Assembly: GCF_022348085.1 (NCBI RefSeq)
Contig: NZ_JAKRFN010000012.1
Coordinates: forward strand, 1 to 64,000
Source of the DNA: Mycobacterium sp. PSTR-4-N
GTDB taxonomy: Bacteria > Actinomycetota > Actinomycetes > Mycobacteriales > Mycobacteriaceae
Direction: 5' to 3'
Length of the DNA stretch: 64,000 bases
Below are positions 34,066 through 42,579 of the stretch, piece after piece. Every line of letters begins with the position of its first letter. The first letter of the stretch is position 1. The translations under genes were made by a program, and so were the position numbers. The notes beneath the pieces were generated by a model. It was not told where the DNA came from. It saw only the letters and a program-made list of their open reading frames with translations, and made no database searches.

Positions 34066-34943
34066 TCATCTGCGCAGGCTGCCCAGCGGGTCCAGCTGAT
34101 CGTCGGTGGCGTCATCGGCGGCTGTGGAGAGGCTCAGCTCCTCCCACTTCTCGTCCGTGGCGAGCAGGTCACGTCCGGCGGCTGTCGCGTAGCGGTAAGC
34201 GTCCGGCCCGACCAGGAGTCGAGTCGGCGGCTCCGCCATCCCGATGACGTCGAGCAACAGTGCGGCCACCTTGGCAGGGTCACTTGCCCCGATCGTCGCC
34301 CTGGTGCTCATCGCCGCGGCGGCTCCAACGGTGGTCTGATACTCCTCGCGGATCGGGTCCACGCGCATGGAGGATCCCGCCCAGTCCGTGCGCATGCCGC
34401 CGGGCTCCAGCACCGTCACCCTGATCCCCAGCGGCGCCACTTCCTGGGCGAGGACGCTGGAAAAGCCGGTGACCGCCCACTTGGCCGACTGATAAGCCGC
34501 CAGGCCCGGGCGCGTCAGTCGGCCACCCACCGACGAGATCTGGACGATGTGGCCGCCGCGTTGGGTGCGCATGACGGGCAACGCAGCCTGAGTCAGCCGC
34601 ACCACGCCGAGGAAGTTGGTGTCGATCTGGTCCGGAAGTCCTCGAAGTCGACATCCTCGATGGCCCCCATGTTGGCGTACCCGGCGTTGTTCACCAGGAC
34701 ATCGAGCCGTCCGAACTGGTTGACAGCGGCCGTGATTGCCGCTCGGACCTGACCGTCGTCGGTCACATCCAGAGCGACGACCGATAGTGCGTCGGGGTAC
34801 TCGGCGGCAAGGTCATCCAGCGCCGGGGCCGAGCGGACGCCGGCGACCACGCGGTGCCCTGCGCGTAGTACTGCTTCGGTGATCGCGCGGCCGAGGCCGC
34901 GGGAGGCCCCCGAAATGAGAAAGACGTTCGATTGGTCGGTCAT
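34066..34943 (-). pseudogene. short-chain dehydrogenase with a one-base frameshift
   Basis: The 5' part (from ATG 34943) gives a Rossmann start FLISGASRGLGRAITEA, the VLDVTDD-like acidic turn and NNAGYANMG. After VDFEDFRT the frame is lost near 34,620; one frame over, DQIDTNFLGVVRLTQAAL continues, followed by ISSVGG and the catalytic YQSAKWA. Restoring one base would give a normal 290-residue SDR. Either the gene is recently inactivated or the base is a sequencing error. It is upstream-adjacent on the same strand to another SDR gene at 34970-35761. Confidence 0.75.
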
Positions 34944-34969
34944 GGGAACTCCTCGTTATTGTTGGGTGA

Positions 34970-35755
34970 TCAGGAAACAGATCGGATGGTGCCGCCGTCG
35001 ACGCGGAGGTCGGCTCCGCTGATGTAGCCGGCATGCGTGCTGGCCAAAAATGTGACAGCAGCAGCGATTTCCTCGACCCGGCCGAACCGGCCGACGTCGT
35101 TGGGAAACCACTGCGAAGACGCCGCCTTCTCGATGTCGGGCCATTCGGCGCCCCAGCCGTGGTGCGCTGCCACTCGAAGGGTCATGTCGCGGACCGGCTC
35201 GGTCAGGATCGCCCCGGGGGCAACGATGTTCGCGGTGACCCCCGTACTGGCCAGTTCGCGAGCCAAGGCCACCGTGAGATTGTGGCGGGCCGCCAGCGTC
35301 GCGTTGTAATGCGGCTGCAGTGCCACCGGCTGGATAGCCAGGCCACCCCCGATCGTGATGATGCGACCCCATCCGCGGCGGCGCATGCCGGGGACGAGAT
35401 GACGAATCATGCGGACGCCCGTCACGACGTTGGCTTGGTAGATGTCCGACCAGTCGTCGTCGGTGAGCTGCGACCAGGTCAAGCCGTCGTAATAGCCGGC
35501 GTTGTTGACCAGGATGTCGATCTCGCCCGCGGCGCCGGCAACGGCGGCGGCGCCGGCGCTCGTCGTCAGGTCGCCCAGTGCGGCGGCGGCCTCGCCGCCG
35601 TTCGCGCGGATGGTGTCGACCACCGCGTGCGTCCTCTTGTCGTCCCGTCCATGGACCACGACCGAGGCGCCCTCTGCCGCCAGCATTTCGGCGATAGCGC
35701 GACCGATGCCGGCGCTCGACCCGGTGATCAGTGCGCGTCTGCCTGTCAATCCCAT
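34970..35755 (-). CDS. short-chain dehydrogenase/reductase family protein, altered active site
   Basis: 261 residues with the SDR fold: cofactor loop TGSSAGIG near residue 11, NNAGYYDG, and the C-terminal DGGTIRS. The catalytic tetrad is unusual: where YxxxK is expected the protein reads YNATL, so Lys is Leu, and the preceding serine position reads IGGG. The fold may bind NAD(P)(H) without normal catalysis or use other residues. Start ATG 35755 or 35761. It is divergent from a TetR gene with a palindrome in between, so it is probably repressed by that regulator. Confidence 0.8.
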   Translation of the reverse strand: MGLTGRRALITGSSAGIGRAIAEMLAAEGASVVVHGRDDKRTHAVVDTIRANGGEAAAALGDLTTSAGAAAVAGAAGEIDILVNNAGYYDGLTWSQLTDDDWSDIYQANVVTGVRMIRHLVPGMRRRGWGRIITIGGGLAIQPVALQPHYNATLAARHNLTVALARELASTGVTANIVAPGAILTEPVRDMTLRVAAHHGWGAEWPDIEKAASSQWFPNDVGRFGRVEEIAAAVTFLASTHAGYISGADLRVDGGTIRSVS

Positions 35756-35782
35756 GTCCACGGGGGCTCCACATCTACAGTC

Positions 35783-35801
35783 GTATACAAGACAGGTATA
35801 C
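35783..35801. promoter_or_regulatory. TetR-type operator between SDR and tetR
   Basis: GTATAC at 35783-35788 and GTATAC at 35796-35801 are self-complementary half-sites 7 bases apart, forming a 19-bp dyad in the gap between the divergent SDR and TetR genes. Size and place fit a TetR-dimer operator that governs both directions. Confidence 0.65.
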
Positions 35802-35841
35802 AGACGTAGACTTGTTCTCGTCTATTCCCTAACATGACGAC

Positions 35842-36420
35842 GTGTCCACCCGACCGTCGCGACCGCGCAATGCGGCGGCCACTCGCAAGGCCATCCTGAC
35901 TTCTGCGATCCGCAATTTCGCGCGCGCTGGATATGACGGAGTGGGGGTCCGCGAGATCGCCGGCGATGCCGGCGTCACCGCCATGTTGGTGAACAGGTAC
36001 TTCGGCTCCAAGGAGCAGCTGTTCGCAGAAGCTGTCGAAGCGTCGTTCGCGGCGCCCACCTTCGTCGCGGAGCAGCCGCAGTTCTCGGCTCGGGAGACCG
36101 CAGCAGCACTGGTGGCTCGCTCCGCGCCGGACGGCGATGAGCTGGCCCCTTTTTTGATCATGCTCCGGTCCGCCTCCAACCCGCGCTCCGCTGAGATCGT
36201 GGTCGACGCCATCGAGCGGCACGTGGGCAGGCGATTGGCGAGGCAGCTGTCCGGTCCCGGGCGTCAGCTGCGCAGCGACGTCGTGCTGTCAGTCACCAGC
36301 GGCGTGCTCCTGATGCGACGGGTGGTGGGCACGCGAGCTCTCAACAGCCGCGATACCGGCGCGCTCACGGGCATTCTGGAGGCTGTGTTCGAGGCTATCG
36401 TTGAGCCCCCGCCGGGCTGA
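35842..36420 (+). CDS. TetR-family transcriptional regulator
   Basis: 192 residues. The N-terminal HTH is clear: AILTSAIRNFARAGYDGVGVREIAGDAGVTAMLVNRYFGSKEQLFAEA in broken segments, with the family's YF-x-SKE-x-L element. The remaining residues form the ligand-binding helical domain; the ligand is unknown. Start GTG 35842, as no ATG fits. It is divergent from the SDR gene, whose product or substrate may be related to the inducer. Confidence 0.9.
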   Translation: MSTRPSRPRNAAATRKAILTSAIRNFARAGYDGVGVREIAGDAGVTAMLVNRYFGSKEQLFAEAVEASFAAPTFVAEQPQFSARETAAALVARSAPDGDELAPFLIMLRSASNPRSAEIVVDAIERHVGRRLARQLSGPGRQLRSDVVLSVTSGVLLMRRVVGTRALNSRDTGALTGILEAVFEAIVEPPPG

Positions 36421-36446
36421 CGGACCGTATGGACGCCTCCGGACGC

Positions 36447-37559
36447 CTAACGCGTCGTCCGCTCGCACTGCTTCCAGAAGCTGGTGAACGACGCGTACGA
36501 CTTCTCCGGCACGTTCGGAAACATCCGAGGCATCTCGTCGGCGGTGCCGCGCCAATGCGGCACCGAGGGATGCCGCATGTATGTGACGTGGTCCCCGAGA
36601 TCGAGGTCGTCGAACTCGGCGACGACCACCTGAGCGCCCGGAATCTCCCGCGCGCAACGCAGCAGGTAGTCGGTGACCTTCGGCGAGACCGGGAACCGTT
36701 CGAACCAGCTGGGCTCCAGCAGCACGATCCGGTTGGCGTCGACGTCCTGTCGCCACGCCGCGTTCAGCCAGAACGAGTGGTAGAGCAGTGTCGGCTTGGC
36801 CGGATCGATGACCACCTCATCGCTCGGCGGCGGCGACCATGACAGGTCGATGTCGGCTCGTTCGATCAGCACGCCGGGCACCGCCATCTCGGCGAGTGCA
36901 CCGTAGCCGTAGTCGATGATGGTGCCGTGCTGACGCATGGGTGAGTACTTGTTGATGTTCTGCTGGGCCGGCACATACTTCTTAACGCTGTTGGTGCCCG
37001 CCACCCACTGCCAGGACAGGCTGTTGCTGGCCGGGTCGCCGTCGAGGAGGTGGTAGTACAACCACCGGGCGGGCTCCCACCAATGGGTTCGCCCTATGTT
37101 GCATGTCAAGCCTGCCAACCACATTCGTTCGTGGTTGTGCATGTAGCCGGTGTCGTACAGGCCGCGCACGGCGGCGTCGAGCGCGGCGACCCCGATCTCG
37201 GCGTCGAGCACCGCCCGCGGCATCTGTCGCGAACTCACCGGGTGCTGCGGACGCTTCACGTCGCCGAAGATGCGGTCACCGAGGAACGTCCACTCCCGCT
37301 GCCAGTACTCGCGCCACGCCAGCTCGAAAACGAACTTGTAGGCCTGGCTGCGCGTGAACCTCTCGAGGACCACGTCGCGCACCTCGGGCAACGTCACCAA
37401 CCCCCGGGTGAGGTACGGCGAGATCTTGGTGCCGCCGTCGGTGAAGTTGCGCGTCCTGGCGTACTGCCCGGCATCGATTCCCGACACCCGGTCGAGCACG
37501 TCCTGACGAGACACCGCAAACGACTCCACCTCGTCGAGGGTAGCCACGGGGTCGGACAC
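36447..37559 (-). CDS. photolyase/cryptochrome-family FAD-binding protein
   Basis: About 370 residues. From residue 30 onward it carries the FAD-binding helical domain of DNA photolyases: GGTKISPYLTRGLV, FVFELAWREYWQREW, then MHNHERMWLAG, and LSWQWVAGTNSVKKY followed by NINKYSP. The usual N-terminal antenna (alpha/beta) domain of about 130 residues is absent in front; instead an alpha/beta segment with PTLLYHSFWLNAAWR follows the FAD domain. It may repair UV lesions or be a photoreceptor. Start GTG 37559 (or GTG 37547). It is divergent from the MHS transporter gene, 48 bases apart. Confidence 0.8.
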   Translation of the reverse strand: MSDPVATLDEVESFAVSRQDVLDRVSGIDAGQYARTRNFTDGGTKISPYLTRGLVTLPEVRDVVLERFTRSQAYKFVFELAWREYWQREWTFLGDRIFGDVKRPQHPVSSRQMPRAVLDAEIGVAALDAAVRGLYDTGYMHNHERMWLAGLTCNIGRTHWWEPARWLYYHLLDGDPASNSLSWQWVAGTNSVKKYVPAQQNINKYSPMRQHGTIIDYGYGALAEMAVPGVLIERADIDLSWSPPPSDEVVIDPAKPTLLYHSFWLNAAWRQDVDANRIVLLEPSWFERFPVSPKVTDYLLRCAREIPGAQVVVAEFDDLDLGDHVTYMRHPSVPHWRGTADEMPRMFPNVPEKSYASFTSFWKQCERTTR

Positions 37560-37606
37560 GCCCCGAACACGCTTCGGACACCCGCTGGGTGCGAGGATGT
37601 GCACCC

Positions 37607-38971
37607 ATGACCACACGCGAACCGGACCTGGTCGACGGCGTGCCCCGCGGGCGGATCGTCGTCGCCTCGATGGTCGGCACCACCATCGAGTTCTACGACT
37701 TCTACGTCTACGCCACCGCCGCCGTCGTGGTCTTCCCGCACCTCTTCTTCCCCAAGGGCAACCCGACGACGGCGCTGCTCGCATCGCTGGCGACCTTCGG
37801 CCTCGCCTTCGTCGCGCGTCCCGTCGGATCGATCCTGTTCGGGCACTTCGGCGATCGGATCGGACGCAAGACCACGCTGGTGGCCTCGCTGCTGGTGATG
37901 GGCATCGCGACGTTCCTCATCGGTGTGTTGCCCACCTACCACCAGGTCGGGTTGTTCGCCCCGGCGCTGCTCGCAATCATGCGTTTCAGCCAAGGCCTGG
38001 CACTCGGCGGCGAATGGAGCGGCGCGGCCCTGCTGGCCACCGAGACCGCCAAACCCGGCAAACGCGCGTGGGCGGCCATGTGGCCACAGCTCGGCGCCCC
38101 GTTCGGTTTCCTGCTGGCCAACGGCGTGTTCCTCGTCCTGGTGCTGTGGCTGGGCTTCAACACCGCCAGCCCGGATCTGGACGGCGCGTTCCTGACGTGG
38201 GGCTGGCGCATCCCGTTCCTGCTCAGCGCGGTGATGGTGGCGATTGGGCTCTACGTGCGACTCCGATTGACAGAAACCCCGGTGTTCGCCCGCGCTATCG
38301 CCCGCGGCGAGCGGGTGCGTGCACCGCTGGCCGAGGTGTTCCGCAACCACTGGCGTCAGTTGATCATCGGCACGTTCGTCATGCTGGCCACCTACACGTT
38401 GTTCTACGTCGTCACCACCTGGGCGCTGAGCTTCGGCACCGGCGAGAAGGCGCCCACCGGTGGGGGATTGGGTATTCCGTACCTGGAGTTCCTTCAGCTG
38501 CAGCTGATCTCGGTGTTGTTCTTCGCCGCCATGCTCCCGGTCACCGGGCTGCTCGCCGACAAGTTCGGCCGCCGGGTGACGCTGCTGGTGATCACCGTGG
38601 CGATCATGGTCTACGGCACCACCTTCGGGCTGCTGCTCGACCCGGCGTCGGCGACGACCACCTCGACCCTGGTGTTCCTGATCATCGGCATGACGTTGAT
38701 GGGCCTCACGTTCGGACCGATGAGCGCCGTGCTGCCCGAACTCTTTCCGACCAACGTGCGGTACACCGGATCCGGGGTCGCCTACAACGTCTCCAGTATC
38801 CTCGGCGCGGCGATCGCACCGTTCGTCGCGACGTGGCTGGCCACGTCCTACGGGGTGGCGTGGGTGGGGGTCTACCTGTTGTGCGCCGCGCTGCTGACCG
38901 GCATCGCGCTGCTGGCGATGCGAGAGACGCGGGACACCTCGCTCGACGACGTCGGAGAACTCGTTCCGTAG
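37607..38971 (+). CDS. MFS metabolite:H+ symporter (MHS family)
   Basis: 454 residues with 12 predicted helices. MHS marks are present: GTTIEFYDFYVY at helix 1, FGDRIGRKTTL in loop 2-3, RFSQGLALGGEWSGA in helix 4 and ADKFGRRVTLL in loop 8-9. Family members import organic acids or osmolytes such as proline, citrate or shikimate. The substrate cannot be read off. Start ATG 37607 follows GAGGA; it is a single gene. Confidence 0.9.
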   Translation: MTTREPDLVDGVPRGRIVVASMVGTTIEFYDFYVYATAAVVVFPHLFFPKGNPTTALLASLATFGLAFVARPVGSILFGHFGDRIGRKTTLVASLLVMGIATFLIGVLPTYHQVGLFAPALLAIMRFSQGLALGGEWSGAALLATETAKPGKRAWAAMWPQLGAPFGFLLANGVFLVLVLWLGFNTASPDLDGAFLTWGWRIPFLLSAVMVAIGLYVRLRLTETPVFARAIARGERVRAPLAEVFRNHWRQLIIGTFVMLATYTLFYVVTTWALSFGTGEKAPTGGGLGIPYLEFLQLQLISVLFFAAMLPVTGLLADKFGRRVTLLVITVAIMVYGTTFGLLLDPASATTTSTLVFLIIGMTLMGLTFGPMSAVLPELFPTNVRYTGSGVAYNVSSILGAAIAPFVATWLATSYGVAWVGVYLLCAALLTGIALLAMRETRDTSLDDVGELVP

Positions 38972-38988
38972 CCGGCCTCAGCCTGCGC

Positions 38989-39876
38989 TCACCGTGCGAC
39001 GACGTCGCCCGACGGTCCGGGTTGGCTGGCGGCCCACGATGCCAGGACGGCGAGGCTGTCAGCGGCCGGTGTCCCGGCGGGGGCGGTGTAGACGTTCAGG
39101 TGCATCTCCGGTTCGGCGGCCAGTTGCATCGACTCGTAGTCCAGGTCGAGCCGGCCGACGACGGGGTGGTGCAGGCGCTTGCGTCCGGTCCGCAGAACTC
39201 TCACATCGTGCGATGCCCACCGCTGCCGAAAGGCCTCGCTGCAGGTGGACAGCTCACCGATGAGCGCGATCAGTTCCGCGTCATGCGGGGCGCGGCTGGC
39301 TTCCATCCGCAGTTTCGCCGCGACGTCGCGCACGATCTGGTCGTAGTCGACGAAAAGTGCTCGTGCTGAACCGGGTTCGAGGTACACGAAACGTGCGATG
39401 TTGGCGGGGCGCCGCCTGTCGGCCAGTGCCGGTGAGTAGAGCGCGCGAGCGAGTTGGTTCATGGCGAGTACGTCGAAGCGGCTGTTGCGGATCCAGGCGG
39501 GAGCGTCGGTGATGGCATCGAGTACCTGCTGCAGGCCCGGGCGCACCGTCACCTTTGCCGGGGCGCGACGTGTTCTGCGGGGCTTCCCACACTGGCGCGC
39601 GAGGTGCAGCAAGTAGAGGCGCTCCGCCTCGTCGAGCTGGAGCGCAGAGGCCACCGCGTCGAGCACTTCGGGCGATGTCCCGGCCAGGCTGCCGCGTTCG
39701 ATCCGCACGTAGTAGTCGACGGAAATCCCCGCCAGCAGCGCGACCTCCTCGCGCCGCAGACCGGTGACCCGGCGGTTTCCGCCGTAGGCGGGCAGGCCCG
39801 CGTGCTGGGGTGTGATGCGGGCGCGGCGCGACCTGAGGAACTCTCGGATCTCGGCGCGCACGTCCGTCGTCGTCAT
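38989..39876 (-). CDS. XRE-family regulator with MmyB-like ligand domain
   Basis: 295 residues. The N-terminal HTH reads GLRREEVALLAGISVDYYVRIERG, typical of XRE proteins; the C-terminal 180 residues contain the MmyB-like features NSRFDVLAMNQLARAL, NIARFVYLEP and HHPVVGRLDLDYESMQL of this actinomycete family. Many members act as activators near redox enzymes; here the next gene on the strand is an SDR oxidoreductase. Start ATG 39876; an upstream ATG at 39900 is possible. Confidence 0.88.
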   Translation of the reverse strand: MTTTDVRAEIREFLRSRRARITPQHAGLPAYGGNRRVTGLRREEVALLAGISVDYYVRIERGSLAGTSPEVLDAVASALQLDEAERLYLLHLARQCGKPRRTRRAPAKVTVRPGLQQVLDAITDAPAWIRNSRFDVLAMNQLARALYSPALADRRRPANIARFVYLEPGSARALFVDYDQIVRDVAAKLRMEASRAPHDAELIALIGELSTCSEAFRQRWASHDVRVLRTGRKRLHHPVVGRLDLDYESMQLAAEPEMHLNVYTAPAGTPAADSLAVLASWAASQPGPSGDVVAR

Positions 39877-39929
39877 CCTTTCACCGTACGACCGATCCAC
39901 GCGGGGCGGGAGGTACTGCGGGTGCCCCG

Positions 39930-40733
39930 CTAGACGCCCGATGCCGTCGTCGCGATCCCGCCGTCGACCGGGACGATCGCGCCCGTCATGAACGCCCCGG
40001 CCCTGCTGGCGAGGAACACGGCCACCCCCGCCATGTCGTCGTCGCGCCCGAGCCGACGCAGGGGCGTGGCAGCCCGTATCGTCTCGCCCATCGACCCGAG
40101 TGTGTCCTCCATCATTTGCGACGGAAAAACCCCTGGTGCAACGGCATTCACCGTCACGTGGTGGGGGCCCAGTTCGCGGGCGAGGACCCTGGTGAGCTGA
40201 TGCAGTGCCGCTTTGCTGCTGGCGTATGAATAGTTGGGCGACTGCGCAACGTGGATGGCGGCGATGCTGCCGATGTTGATGATCCGCGACGGATCGTCTG
40301 CGGTGCCTGCCCGCTGAAGTGCCGGAAGCAGCGCCTGCACGAGCCAGAACGGAGCTTTGAGGTTCAGGTCGATGACGGTGTCCCAGGCCTCGTCGGGAAA
40401 GCTCGCCAGCGGCTCACGCCACATCGCTCCCGCGTTGTTGACCAGGATGTCGAGACGGCCGCCGTCGGCGGTCACGAGATCGGCGAGACGCCGACATTCG
40501 TCGTGCCGAGAGAGGTCTGCCGGGATCGCCGTGACCTCGCCGAATTCAGACAGCAGCTCTTCGGTCTGCGCGCAGGCCTGCGCCCTGCGCGAACTGACGA
40601 TCACCCGAGCCCCCGCCCCGAGAAGCCCGCGGGCGATCATCGTCCCGATTCCACTGGTTCCGCCGGTGACGAGTGCGACCTTTCCCGACAGGTCGAAAAG
40701 ACCTCTTCCAGTGGGCAATTGAGCAGCGGACAT
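39930..40733 (-). CDS. short-chain dehydrogenase/reductase
   Basis: 267 residues, a complete SDR: TGGTSGIG cofactor loop near residue 22, NNAGAMW, catalytic Ser in NIGSIAA and the YSYASSKAA motif with both Tyr and Lys. The closing segment GAIVPVDGGIAT is usual for the family. It reduces or oxidises an unknown alcohol/ketone. Start ATG 40733 is placed at the first methionine before the fold. It lies 53 bases upstream of the XRE gene on the same strand and may share its transcript. Confidence 0.88.
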   Translation of the reverse strand: MSAAQLPTGRGLFDLSGKVALVTGGTSGIGTMIARGLLGAGARVIVSSRRAQACAQTEELLSEFGEVTAIPADLSRHDECRRLADLVTADGGRLDILVNNAGAMWREPLASFPDEAWDTVIDLNLKAPFWLVQALLPALQRAGTADDPSRIINIGSIAAIHVAQSPNYSYASSKAALHQLTRVLARELGPHHVTVNAVAPGVFPSQMMEDTLGSMGETIRAATPLRRLGRDDDMAGVAVFLASRAGAFMTGAIVPVDGGIATTASGV

Positions 40734-40965
40734 GCATTGGCTCCCATCGATGGCGACACGGTCAGCAGCGAAGCGGTCAGGACAAGCCAAGCCGAAGACC
40801 GGAAAACCAGGAAGGCTCCCGTGGTACGGGTACCGCGAGGGCCTCGACGAACTCATGGCGCCGGCTGACTGCACCGGGGCCTGCGTGAGAGGCGATGATT
40901 CCGCGAGGCGGTCCGGGGGCACCCTCTGATAACCACCGCCGCCGCACCCCGAGGTTCACCACGTC

Positions 40966-42546
40966 ATGGATGACTCAGCTGCCACCCGCAAGGAGCTTCT
41001 GAACACCGCGAAGGCGCTCGGGGTCGAAGTCCCCGCCACAGCGCGAAAGAAGGAGATCTTCGCGGCGCTCGCGGCAGCGACCGGCGACCCGCTGAACGAG
41101 GAACCGCCCGCCGATGACGGCGGCATCGACGAGACCGACGCCGGCGGCCGCGTGTCGGCCCGCGACGACGAGGCCGACGGTAGTCCGCGAAACGCGTCGC
41201 GGATGAAGGCGTTCCAGGCCCTGGCGCATACGCGCGCCGCCGGCCACATGGTCGTGCTGCCGAGCACCCTGACCGGAAACGACCGCCGCATGCATGTCCG
41301 GCAGACCATCCGCGAGGACCATCAGCTGCGCATCGCCCGCCACAACGAGGAGGCGTTCGAGAAGTTCGACAAGCTGGCCCGCTCGCGGTTCTCCTTCTTT
41401 CGCGGCACGGCGCTGATGTTCTACCGGGACATGGCCGGCGAAGACGCGTGGCTGCCGACGGTGCTGGCCGCCGGCGACGTCCACCCGGAGAACTTCGGCG
41501 TGATGCCCAACGCGGACAACGTGCCGATCTTCGGCATCAACGACTACGACGAGGTGTTCTACGCGCCGTTCACATGGGACCTCAAGCGGGGCGCCACCGG
41601 ATTCATGATCGCCGCCGACGAGATCGGTGACTTCGGGCGCGGAAAGCGCCGCAAGATCGCCCGCTCGTTCGTACGTGGTTATGTCGACAAGATCACTGCG
41701 TACGCATCCGACCACAACGAGAGTGTCGCCGACCTGCGCCGGGACAACGCGCCCGAGTTGATTGCCGACCTCATCGACAGCGCCACCGACGGCACCCGCG
41801 CCGAATGGTTGGCCGAGAAGTACTACAACGAGACGAGAACCGGCTTCAAGTCCAGCAAGAAGCTGGTGCCGATCACCAGTCGTCGCAACGAGTTCCAGGA
41901 ACTCATCAACCGTTACGTCGAGGAGTCGGGTCTGTCGGTGCCCGCACGGGCCGGCTCGATGAAGGTCAAAGACGTCGTCGAACGCCGTGGGCAGGGCACC
42001 GCCTCGTTGGGGTTGGTGCGCTATTACGTGATGATCGAGGGGCCGCTGTGCGACGCCTCCGACGACATCCTTCTCGAGCTCAAACAAGCACGGCGCTCCG
42101 CGCTCGACGGAGTGGTGCCACCGTCAGAGCATCTCGTCGACGGCGACGCAGACCGCGTCGTGCACGGGCAGCGTGTGCAGTTGGTCAGCGGAGATCGCTT
42201 CTACGGCAGCATCAAGCACCGCGGCATCAGCTTCCTCGTGCGCGAGCGGTCCTGGTACCGCGACGACATCGACCTCGACGACCTGTCGTTCTCCGAGTGG
42301 CGCGACTACGCCAAGATCTGTGGTGAGGTGGTCGCGCAGGCGCACGCGCTGTCCGACGAGGCGGGCCTCCTCGATTACGACGTCGAGCCGGACATCGTGG
42401 CAGCGATCGGGACGCCGGATCTGTTCGCCGACGACGTGGTGCGCTTCGCCGAGGAAGCCAGTGATCGTAACAAGAGCGATCACAAGGCTTTTCGGAAGGA
42501 CCATGCGCTGGGCGCATTCCGCCGCATCGACCTCGTCTACCGGTGA
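40966..42546 (+). CDS. DUF2252 family protein
   Basis: 526 residues. DUF2252 features: RSRFSFFRGTALMFYRDM, AGDVHPENFGVM, and INDYDEVFYAPFTWDLKRGA, which together resemble a kinase-like fold with GDxHxxN and D catalytic-type residues. The first 75 residues are an extra charged, SAP-like N-terminal segment (ATRKELLNTAKALGVEVP). The activity of the family is not established. Start ATG 40966; GAGG lies 11 bases upstream. It stands alone, convergent with the PAP2 gene. Confidence 0.88.
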   Translation: MDDSAATRKELLNTAKALGVEVPATARKKEIFAALAAATGDPLNEEPPADDGGIDETDAGGRVSARDDEADGSPRNASRMKAFQALAHTRAAGHMVVLPSTLTGNDRRMHVRQTIREDHQLRIARHNEEAFEKFDKLARSRFSFFRGTALMFYRDMAGEDAWLPTVLAAGDVHPENFGVMPNADNVPIFGINDYDEVFYAPFTWDLKRGATGFMIAADEIGDFGRGKRRKIARSFVRGYVDKITAYASDHNESVADLRRDNAPELIADLIDSATDGTRAEWLAEKYYNETRTGFKSSKKLVPITSRRNEFQELINRYVEESGLSVPARAGSMKVKDVVERRGQGTASLGLVRYYVMIEGPLCDASDDILLELKQARRSALDGVVPPSEHLVDGDADRVVHGQRVQLVSGDRFYGSIKHRGISFLVRERSWYRDDIDLDDLSFSEWRDYAKICGEVVAQAHALSDEAGLLDYDVEPDIVAAIGTPDLFADDVVRFAEEASDRNKSDHKAFRKDHALGAFRRIDLVYR

Positions 42547-42579
42547 GGCACACACTCGTCACCGCCGCTTGGCGTCAGG

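Noticed and set aside
37597-39369. 590-codon frame overlapping the MHS transporter
   Set aside because: Arg-rich shadow without hydrophobic segments; the transporter frame has all family motifs.
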